64,000 nt of DNA, taken from the NCBI GenBank assembly GCA_911728455.2, contig OU452224.1, forward strand, positions 6,638,501 through 6,702,500, in the 5' to 3' direction. The stretch comes from Marthasterias glacialis. Lineage: Eukaryota; Echinodermata; Asteroidea; Forcipulatida; Asteriidae. The translations under genes were made by a program, and so were the position numbers. This document shows positions 54,061-64,000 of this stretch, in pieces (within the stretch, counting starts at the first letter, position 1; every line of letters begins with the position of its first letter). The notes beneath the pieces are model-generated. The model was not told the origin of the DNA. It ran no database searches and worked only from the letters and a program-made list of their open reading frames with translations.

Positions 54061-57000
54061 CTCAAATTTTTAAGATATCTCCTCAAAATGTGTAGCAACC
54101 ATTGGGGGAAGTAAAGGAAAAAGAAAAACGTTTCAGGTACATATTTTAACACTTTATGATGGGAAGGTGGTAATATCTCAAATTTGTAAGATACCTCCAC
54201 AAAATATGTAGCAACCAATGGAAAACTAGACGAAAAAAGGAACAAAGTTTTAGCTACGTATTTTAACACTCTATCGGGGATATTATTTCATATTTGTAAG
54301 ATACCTCCTCAAAATATGAAGCAACCAATGGGAAACTAGAAGAAAAAAAGGAACAAAGTTTCAGCTACTTATTTTAACTCTCTATCGGGGGAAGGTGGTA
54401 GTATCTGAAATTTGTAAGATACCTCCTCAAAATATGTAGCAACCATTGGGAAACTAGAAGAAAAAAATATAAAAAACCGTTTCAGCTACATATTTTAACA
54501 TTCTATGATGTGAAGGTGGTATTATCTCAAATTTGAAAGATACCTCCTCAAAATATGTAGCAACCATTGGGAAACTAGAAGAAAAAAGAAAAAGTTTCAG
54601 CTACGTATTTGAACATTCTATAATGGAAAGGTGGTAATATCTCAAATTTGTAAGATACCCTCGCAAAATATGTAGCAACCAATGGGAAACTAGAAGGAAA
54701 AAAGAACAAAGTTTCGGCTACATATTTTAACATTCTATGATGTGAAGGTGGTATTATCTCAAATTTGAAAGATACTTCCTCAAAATATGTAGCAACCAAT
54801 GGGAAACTAGAAGAAAAAAAAGAACAAAGTTTCAGCTACATATTTTAACATTCTATGATGTGAAGGTGGTATTATCTCAAATTTGTAAGATACTTCCTCA
54901 AAATATGTAGCAACCAATGGGAAACTAGAAGAAAAAAAAAAGTTTAAGCTACATATTTTAACATTCTATGATGTGAAGGTGGTATTATCTCAAATTTGAA
55001 AGATACCTCCTCAAAATATGTAGCAACCATTGGGAAACTAGCAGAAAAAAAAGAACAAAGTTTCAGCTACATATTTTAACATTCTATGATGTGAAGGTGG
55101 TATTATCTCAAATTTGAAAGATACCTCCTCAAAATATGTAGCAACCATTGGGAAACTAGAAGAAAAAAGAAAAAGTTTCAGCTACGTATTTTAACAATCT
55201 ATGATGTGAAGGTGGTATTATCTCAAATTTGTAAGATACCTCCACAAAATATGTAGCAACCATTTGGAAACTAGAAGAAAAAAGAAACAGTTTCAGCTAC
55301 GTATTTTAACAATCTATGATGTGAAGGTGGTATTATCTTAAATTTGTAAGAAACTTCCTCAAAATATGTAGCAACGATTGGGAAACTAGAAGAAAAAAAA
55401 GAACAAAGTTTCAGCTACATATTTTAACAATCTATGATGTGAAGGTGGTATTATCTTAAATTTGTAAGAAACCTCCCCAAAATATGTAGCAACCAATGGT
55501 AAACTAGAAGAAAAAAATATAAAAAACCATTTCAGCTACGTATTTTAACAATCTCTGATTGGAAGGGGGTATTATCTTAAATTTGTAAGACACTTCCTCA
55601 AAAAATATGTAGCAACCAATGGGAAACTAGAAGAAAAAAAAGAAAGTTTCGGCTACATATTTTAACATTCTATGATGTGAAGGTGGTATTATCTCAAATT
55701 TGTAAGATACTTCGTCAAAATATGTAGCAACCAATGGGAAACTAGAAGAAAAAAAAGAACAAAGTTTCAGCTACGTATTTTAACACTCTATCATGGGAAG
55801 GTGGTAGTATCTCAAATTTGTAAGATACCTTTGAAAAATATGTAGCAACCAATGGGAAACTAGAAGAAAAAAAAGAAAAAAGTTTCAGCAACATATTTTA
55901 ACATTCTATGATGTGAAGGTGGTATTATCTCAAATTTGTAAGATACTTTGTCAAAATATGTAGCAACCAATGGGAAACTAGAAGAAAAAAAAGAACAAAG
56001 TTTCAGCTACGTATTTTAACATTCTATGATGTGAAGGTGGTATTATCTCAAATTTGAAAGATACCTCCTCAAAATATGTAGCAACCATTGGGAAACTAGA
56101 AGAAAAAAAAGAACAAAGTTTCAGCTACATATTTTAACATTCTATGATGTGAAGGTGGTATTATCTCAAATTTGAAAGATACCTCCTCAAAATATGTAGC
56201 AACCATTGGGAAACTAGAAGAAAAAAGAAAAAGTTTCAGCTACATATTTTAACAATCTATGATGTGAAGGTGGTATTATCTCAAATTTGTAAGATACCTC
56301 CACAAATTATGTAGCAACCATTTGGAAACTAGAAGAAAAAAGAAAAAGTTTCAGCTACGTATTTTAACAATCTCTGATTGGAAGGGGGTATTATCTTAAA
56401 TTTGTAAGAAACCTCCTCAAAATATGTAGCAACCAATGGGAAACTAGAAGAAAAAAAAGAACAAAGTTTCAGCTACGTATTTTAACACTCTATCATGGGA
56501 AGGTGGTATTATCTCATATTTGTAAGATACCTCGTCAAAATATGTAGCAACCAATGGGAAACTAGAAGAAAAAAAAGAACAAAGTTTCAGCTACATATTT
56601 TAACATTCTATGATGGGAAGGGGGTATTATTTCAAATTCGTAAGATACCTCGTCAAAATATGTAGCAACCAATGGGAAACTAGAAGAAAAAGAACAAAGT
56701 TTCAGCTACATATTTTAACACTCTATGATGTGAAGGTGGTATTATCTCAAATTTGTAAGATACCTCCTCAAAATATGTAGCAACCATTGGGAAACTAGAA
56801 GAAAAAAATATAAAAAACCGTTTCAGCTACATATTTTAACAATCTCTGATTGGAAGGGGGTATTATCTTAAATTTGAAAGATACCTCTGAAAAATATGTA
56901 GCAACCATTGGGAAACTAGAAGAAAAGAAGAACAAAGTTTCAGCTACATATTTTAACAATCTATGATGTGAAGGTGGTATTATCTCAAATTTGTAAGATA

Positions 57001-60000
57001 CTTCATCAAAATATGTAGCAACCAATGGGAAACTAGAAGAAAAAATGAACAAAGTTTCAGCTACATATTTTAACATTCTATGATGGGAAGGTGGTATTAT
57101 CTCAAATTTGTAAGAAACCTCAAAATATGTAGCAACCAATGGAAAACTAGACGAAAAAAGGAACAAAGTTTTAGCTACATATTTTAACACTCTATCGGGG
57201 GTATTATTATATTTGTAAGATACCTCCTCAAAATATGAAGCAACCAATGGGAAACTAGAAGAAAAAAAGAACAAAGTTTCAGCTACTTATTTTAACTCTC
57301 TATCGGGGGAAGGTGGTAGTATCTGAAATTTGTAAGATACCTCGTCAAAATATGTAGCAACCAATGGGAAACTAGAAGAAAAAAAAGAACAAAGTTTCAG
57401 TTACATATTTTAACATTCTATGATGTGAAGGTGGTATTATCTCAAATTTGTAAGATACCTCCTCAAAATATGTAGCAACCATTGGGAAACTAGAAGAAAA
57501 AAATATAAAAAATCGTTTCAGTTACATATTTTAACAATCTCTGATTGGAAGGGGGTATTATCTTAAATCTGAAAGATACTTCGTCAAATTATGTAGCAAC
57601 CAATGGGAAACTAGAAGAAAAAAAAGAACAAAGTTTCAGCTACATATTTTAACATTCTATGATGGGAAGGGGGTATTATCTCAAATTTGAAAGATACCTC
57701 CTCAAAATATGTAGCAACCATTGGGAAACGAGAAGAAAAAAGAAAAAGTTTCAGCTACATATTTTAACAATCTATGATGTGAAGGTGGTATTATCTCAAA
57801 TTTGTAAGATACCTCCACAAAATATGTAGCAACCATTTGGAAACTAGAAGAAAAAAGAAAAAGTTTCAGCTACGTATTTTAACAATCTATGATGTGAAGG
57901 TGGTACTATCTTAAATTTGTAAGAAACCTCTTCAAAATATGTAGCAACGATTGGGAAACTAGAAGAAAAAAAAGAACAAAGTTTCAGCTACATATTTTAA
58001 CAATCTATGATGTGAAGGTGGTATTATCTTAAATTTGTAAGAAACCTCCCCAAAATATGTAGCAACCAATGGGAAACTAGAAGAAAAAAAATATAAAAAA
58101 CCATTTCAGCTACGTATTTTAACAATGTCTGATTGGAAGGGGGTATTATCTTAAATTTGTAAGACACCTCCTCAAAATATGTAGCAACCAATAAAAAACT
58201 AGAAGAAAAAAAAAGAAAGTTTCGGCTACATATTTTAACATTCGATGATGTGAAGGTGGTATTATCTCAAATTTGTAAGATACTTCGTCAAAATATGTAG
58301 CAACCAATGGGAAACTAGAAGAAAAAAAAAGAACAAAGTTTCAGCTACGTATTTTAACACTCTATCATGGGAAGGTGGTAGTATCTCAAATTTGTAAGAT
58401 ACCTTTGAAAAATATGTAGCAACCAATGGGAAACTAGAAGAAAAAAAAAAACAAAGTTTCAGCTACATATTTTAACATTCTATGATGTGAAGGTGGTATT
58501 ATCTCAAATTTGTAAGATACTTCGTCAAAATATTTAGCAACCAATGGGAAACTAGAAGAAAAAAAAGAACAAAGTTTCAGCTACGTATTTTAACAATCTA
58601 TGATGGGAAGGTGGTATTATCTCAAATTTGAAAGATACCTCCTCAAAATATGTAGCAACCAATGGGAAACTAGAAGAAAAAAAAGAACAAAGTTTCAGCT
58701 ACATATTTTAACATTCTATGATGTGAAGGTGGTATTATCTCAAATTTGAAAGATACCTCCTCAAAATATGTAGCAACCATTGGGAAACTAGAAGAAAAAA
58801 GAAAAAGTTTCAGCTACATATTTTAACAATCTATGATGTGAAGGTGGTATTATCTCAAATTTGTAACATACCTCCACAAATTATGTAGCAACCATTTGGA
58901 AACTAGAAGAAAAAAGAAAAAGTTTCAGCTACGTATTTTAACAATCTATGATGTGAAGGTGGTATTATCTTAAATTTGTAAGAAACCTCCTCAAAATATG
59001 TAGCAACCAATGGGAAACTAGAAGAAAAAAAAGAACAAAGTTTCAGCTACATATTTTAACATTCTATGATGTGAAGGTGGTATTATCTCAAATTTGTAAG
59101 ATACCTCCTCAAAATATGTAGCAACCATTGGGAAACTAGAAGAAAAAAATATAAAAAACCGTTTCAGCTACATATTTTAACAATCTCTGATTGGAAGGGG
59201 GTATTATCTCAAATTTGAAAGATACCTCCTCAAAATATGTAGCAACCATTGGGAAACTAGAAGAAAAAAGAAAAAGTTTCAGCTACATATTTTAACAATC
59301 TATGATGTGAAGGTGGTATTATCTCAAATTTGTAAGATACCTCCACAAATTATGTAGCAACCAATGGGAAACTAGAAGAAGAAAAAAAGAACAAAGTTTC
59401 AGCTACATATTTTAACATTCTATGATGGGAAGGTGGTATTATCTCAAATTTGTAAGATACCTCCTCAAAACATGTAGCTACCAATGGGAAACTAGAAGAA
59501 AAAAAGAACAAAGTTTCAGCTACATATTTTAAGATTCTATGATGTGAAGGTGGTATTATCTCAAATTTGTAAAATACCTCCTCAAAATATGTAGCAACCA
59601 ATGGGAAACTAGAAGAAAAAAAGAACAAAGTTTCAGCTACATATTTTAAGATTCTATGATGTGAAGGTGGTATTATCTCAAATTTGTAAAATACCTCCTC
59701 AAAATATGTAGCAACCAATGGGAAACTAGAAGAAAAAAAGAACAAAGTTTCAGCTACATATTTTACGCTCTATGATGGGAAGGTGGTATTATCTCAAATT
59801 TGAAAGATACCTCCTCAAAATATGTAGCAACCATTGGGAAACTAGAAGAAAAAAAGAACAAAGTTTCAGCTACATATTTTAACACTCTATGATGTGAAGG
59901 TGGTATTATCTCAAATTTGTAAGATACCTCCTCAAAATATGAAGCAACCAATGGGAAACTAGAAGAAAAAAACCCAAAAGTTTCAGCTACATATTTTAAG

Positions 60001-63000
60001 ATTCTATGACGTGAAGGTGGTACTATCTCAAATTTGTAAAATACCTCCTCAAAATATGTAGCAACCATTGGGAAACTAGAAGAAAAAAAGAACAAAGTTT
60101 CAGCTACATATTTTAAGATTCTATGATGTGAAGGTGGTATTATCTCAATTTTGTAAAATACCTCCTCAAAATATGTAGCAACCAATGGGAAACTAGAAGA
60201 AAAAAAAGAACAAAGTTTCAGCTACATATTTTAACACTCAATCAGGGGAAGCTGGTAGTATCTCAAATTTGTAACATACTTCCTCAAAATATGTAGCATC
60301 CAATGGGAAACTAGAAGAAAAAAAGAACAAAGTTTCAGCTACATATTTTAACACTCTATGATGGGAAGGTGGTATTATCTCAAATTTGTAAGATGCCTCC
60401 TCAAAATATGTAGCAACCATTGGGAAACTGGAAGAAAAAAAGAACAAAGTTTCAGCTGCATATTTTAACACTCTATGATGTGAAGGTGGTATTATCTCAA
60501 ATTTGTAAGATGCCTCCTCAAAATATGTAGCAACCATTGGGAAACTAGAAGAAAAAAGAACAAAGTTTCAGCTGCATATTTTAACATTCTATGATGGGAA
60601 GGTGGTATTATCTCAAATTTGAAAGATATCTCCGCAAAATATGTAGCAACCATTGGGAAACTAGAAGCAAAAAAAAGAACAAAGTTTCAGCTACATATTA
60701 ATTTTTAAGATTCTATGATGTGAAGGTGGTATTATCTCAAATTTGAAAGATACCTCCTCAAAATATGTAGCAACCATTGGAAAACTAGAAGAAAAAAAGA
60801 ACAAAGTTTCAGATACATATTTTAAGATTCTATGATGTGAAGGTGGTATTATCTCAAATTGGAAAGATACCTCCGCAAAATATGTAGCAACCATTGGGAA
60901 ACTAGAAGAAAAAAGAACAAAGTTTCAGCTACATATTTTAACATTCTATGATGTGAAGGTGGTACTATCTCAAATTTGTAAAATACCTCCTCAAAATATG
61001 TAGCAACCATTGGGAAACTAGAAGAAAAAAAGAACAAAGTTTCAGCTACATATTTTAAGATTCTATGATGTGAAGGTGGTATTATCTCAAATTTGTAAAA
61101 TACCTCCTCAAAATATGTAGCAACCAATGGGAAACTAGAAGAAAAAAAGAACAAAGTTTCAGCTACATATTTTAAGATTCTATGATGTGAAGGTGGTATT
61201 ATCTCAAATTTGTAAAATACCTCCTCAAAATATGTAGCAACCAATGGGAAACTAGAAGAAAAAAAGAACAAAGTTTCAGCTACATATTTTAACACTCTAT
61301 GATGGGAAGGTGGTATTATCTCAAATTTGAAAGATACCTCCTCAAAATATGTAGCAACCATTGGGAAACTAGAAGAAAAAAAGAACAAAGTTTCAGCTAC
61401 ATATTTTAACACTCTATGATGTGAAGGTGGTATTATCTCAAATTTGTAAGATACCTTTGAAAAATATGTAGCAACCAATGGGAAACTAGAAGAAAAAAAC
61501 CCAAAAGTTTCAGCTACATATTTTAACATTCTATGATGTGAAGGTGGTACTATCTCAAATTTGTAAAATACCTCCTCAAAATATGTAGCAACCATTGGGA
61601 AACTAGAAGAAAAAAAGAACAAAGTTTCAGCTACATATTTTAAGATTCTATGATGTGAAGGTGGTATTATTTCAAATTTGTAAAATACCTCCTCAAAATA
61701 TGTAGCAACCAATGGGAAACTAGAAGAAAAAAAAGAACAAAGTTTCAGCTACATATTTTAAGATTCTATCATGGGAAGATGGTATTATCTCAAACTTGTA
61801 AGATGCCTCCTCAAAATATGTAGCAACCAATGGGAAACTAGAAGAAAAAAAGAACAAAGTTTCAGCTACATATTTTAAGATTCTATGATGTGAAGGTGGT
61901 ATTATCTCAAATTTGTAAAATACCTCCTCAAAATATGTAGCAACCAATGGGAAACTAGAAGAAAAAAAGAACAAAGTTTCAGCTACATATTTTAACACTC
62001 TATGATGGGAAGGTGGTATTATCTCAAATTTGAAAGATACCTCCTCAAAATATGTAGCAACCATTGGGAAACTAGAAGAAAAAAAGAACAAAGTTTCAGC
62101 TACATATTTTAAGATTCTATGATGTGAAGGTGGTATTATCTCAAATTTGTAAGATACCTTCTCAAAATATGTAGCAACCATTGGGAAACTGGAAGAAAAA
62201 AACCCAAAGTTTCAGCTACATATTTTAAGATTCTATGATGTGAAGGTGGTATTATCTCAAATTTGTAAAATACCTCCTCAAAATATGTAGCAACCATTGG
62301 GAAACTAGAAGAAAAAAAGAACAAAGTTTCAGCTACATATTTTAACACTCAATCAGGGGAAGCTGGTAGTATCTCAAATTTGTAACATACTTCCTCAAAA
62401 TATGTAGCAACCAATGGGAAACTGGAAGAAAAAAAGAACAAAGTTTCAGCTACATATTTTAACATTCTATGATGTGAAGGTGGTACTATCTCAAATTTGT
62501 AAAATACCTCCTCAAAATTCGTAGCAACCATTGGGAAACTAGAAGGAAAAAAGAACAAAGTTTCAGCTACATATTTTAACATTCTATGATGTGAAGGTGG
62601 TACTATCTCAAATTTGTAAGATGCCTCCTCAAAATATGTAGTAACCATTGGGAAACTAGAAGAAAAAAGAACAAAGTTTCAGCTACATATTTTAACATTC
62701 TATGATGGGAAGGTGGTATTATCTCAAATTTGTAAGATACCTCCCCAAAATATGTAGTAACCATTGGGAAACTAGAAGAAAAAAGAACAAAGTTTCAGCT
62801 ACATATTTTAACATTCTATGATGGGAAGGTGGTATAATCTCAAATTTGTAAGATACCTCCCCAAAATATGTAGTAACCATTGGGAAACTAGAGGAAAAAA
62901 ATGAAAAACATTTCAACTACATATTTTAACATTCTATCATGGGAAGGTGGTATTATCTCAAATTTGTAAGATATCTCTTCAAATTATTTAGCAACCAAAG

Positions 63001-63030
63001 GGAGAAACTAGAATAAAAGAAAAATAATTT
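54058..63030. repeat. Satellite array, about 77 units of about 117 bp
   Basis: The unit contains CAAAATATGTAGCAACCA, GGGAAACTAGAAGAAAAAA, AACAAAGTTTCAGCTACAT, ATTTTAACATTCTATGATG and GAAGGTGGTATTATCTCAAA. Measured spacings at 61,117, 61,234 and 61,351 are exactly 117. Left units are more diverse; the right part (59,300-62,700) is more uniform, often with TGTAAAATACCTCC. Shared rare variants recur about 22 and 25 units apart, showing higher-order duplication. Because 117 is 39 codons, the minus strand keeps open frames across several units. I treat these as a by-product, not as genes. Confidence 0.97.
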
Positions 63031-63790
63031 TAACTTGAATTTCCGGTTTGAACTGGAAGAGAAGGTCAATTAGGGGCCATTTGTTGTGTAGATTGCAAAA
63101 ATCTGTGTAATTCATGAGTTATGTTTTGTTTTTCAAATGTTAAATTTGTTTATTGTAATTCAACATCATGATGCCATTTCTTTAGTGCCATCCCAATAAC
63201 AAGTGGGACCTAAAAAAAACATACTTTTTTCTTTTACAATAACAAGAGATGTTTGGCTGACCTAAATACTCATTATTATTAAGGGAAATAATAATAATCC
63301 CATGCTTGCTTGTTAGATCTTTTAGCAAATTGTAAAACAGCAACTGTTACAAGTGATCTGCAATATCCTTCCTCTCAGCTCTTTTGCTCTTGAGGACAAA
63401 ACGTGTTGCTTTAGCAAACTAAATCTGTACCACATTCTACACTCAACACAACAACCGGGACAATCTGCCCCCACATGTTTCCCTCTGTCTTAATTTTCTG
63501 TCATCCTTTCACACCTAATATAGGAAAAGCCCATTCCATAGAAGAGTTTCATGATTTATAAATTGTACATGGGTAGACCCTTGGTGGTGGACCCTGTTTA
63601 TTATCTTCATCATGTATTGAATCCCAAACACATGACCTGTTGAATTTCGCCAGTATCTCTTACTCTATCAATTTTTTTCTTAATCTTATAGTAAGTTTTA
63701 TCTTTTGCCTTCTTTCATCATATTCATATTCTTTACATGCAACAAGTGATTTCTATACACTGTGACTTTTAGAAAATAACAAGTACTTCT
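63031..63790. other. Anonymous AT-rich sequence right of the satellite
   Basis: No ORF, RNA gene or inverted repeat is recognised. It may include 3' flanking DNA of the minus-strand ORF that ends at 63,791. Confidence 0.4.
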
Positions 63791-64000
63791 TTATGATAAT
63801 GATTTCTGAGATCTTGGTTTGATAAGTGTGCGTGTTACTTGAATGCATTTGTTCTTAGATTTGAACAACAAAGTTCCTTTATCCCTTGTTTTGATGAGGA
63901 CCATCTGCAGTTCCCCCTTCACTCTACAGCTAGAATCTTGCAGTTTTGTCCCTTCAGTGTTCTCTATATAGATTGGCTGATTCAATCTGGTAGGCACATC
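63791..64000 (-). CDS. Partial ORF running off the right edge, unrecognised
   Basis: On the minus strand a frame is open from the window edge to TAA at 63,791-63,793 (about 69 codons). It reads DVPTRLNQPIYIENTEGTKL, QDSSCRVKGELQMVLIKTRD and KGTLLFKSKNKC, ending PRSQKSLS. The balanced composition looks coding rather than random, and it could be a last exon or the tail of a mobile-element protein. I do not recognise the family. Without sequence beyond 64,000, start, length and splicing are unknown. Confidence 0.3.
   Translation of the reverse strand, partial: DVPTRLNQPIYIENTEGTKLQDSSCRVKGELQMVLIKTRDKGTLLFKSKNKCIQVTRTLIKPRSQKSLS

Noticed and set aside
56795..62916. Minus-strand ORFs (65 to 287 codons) across the satellite as a repeat-protein gene family
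   Set aside because: They exist only because the unit is about 117 bp and lacks stops in that frame. Frames break wherever a unit is 116 or 118 bp, and no promoter, conserved start or splice pattern is seen.
54058..63030. CRISPR array
   Set aside because: This is direct tandem repetition of the whole unit with no unique spacers, in a eukaryotic genome.

Overview
The window is nuclear DNA of a metazoan. It has spliced genes with GT-AG introns, a tRNA gene with internal promoter boxes, tRNA-derived SINEs, a 5'-truncated LINE, many short inverted-repeat (MITE/foldback) elements and a 9 kb satellite. The two recognisable proteins are conserved animal proteins. The repeat style suggests a marine invertebrate deuterostome, perhaps an echinoderm; this species guess is low-confidence inference.

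Layout. Positions 1-5,645 are repeat-rich intergenic DNA. Positions 6,140-24,265 (+) carry a complete eight-exon SNRNP70 gene (U1 snRNP 70 kDa protein, 465 aa predicted). Positions 24,266-27,000 are its likely 3' UTR and downstream DNA. An intact tRNA-Leu(UAA) lies at 27,264-27,346 (-), followed by a broken lysine-rich ORF at 27,820-28,401. An inverted pair of 23-bp minisatellites precedes a complete nine-exon ARL13B gene at 32,000-42,477 (+, 482 aa predicted), a ciliary Arf-family GTPase. Positions 43,000-53,000 hold SINEs, foldback elements and one possible first exon (50,591). A LINE reverse-transcriptase fragment (53,091-54,060) abuts a satellite of about 117-bp units (54,058-63,030). A partial minus-strand ORF runs off the right edge.

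The most interesting signal is in SNRNP70 intron 5 (11,668-20,885). Within about 1.15 kb of the sense strand (17,180-18,320) there are 15 GTAAG motifs, roughly one expected by chance. Several sit in a near-exactly repeated 15-mer core with diverged flanks, and the cores can fold so that GGUAAG lies in or beside a hairpin loop. The intron splits the RRM after residue 156, which matches the position (after residue 159) where human SNRNP70 carries a premature-stop alternative exon used in U1 snRNP self-regulation. A 119-nt cassette-exon candidate at 15,112-15,230 would shift the frame and put a stop in exon 6. U1-70K is part of the particle that reads GGUAAG, so this may be an RNA-level feedback device.

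SNRNP70 and ARL13B are on the same strand but have unrelated jobs (nuclear splicing, ciliary membrane signalling). There is no sign of an operon.
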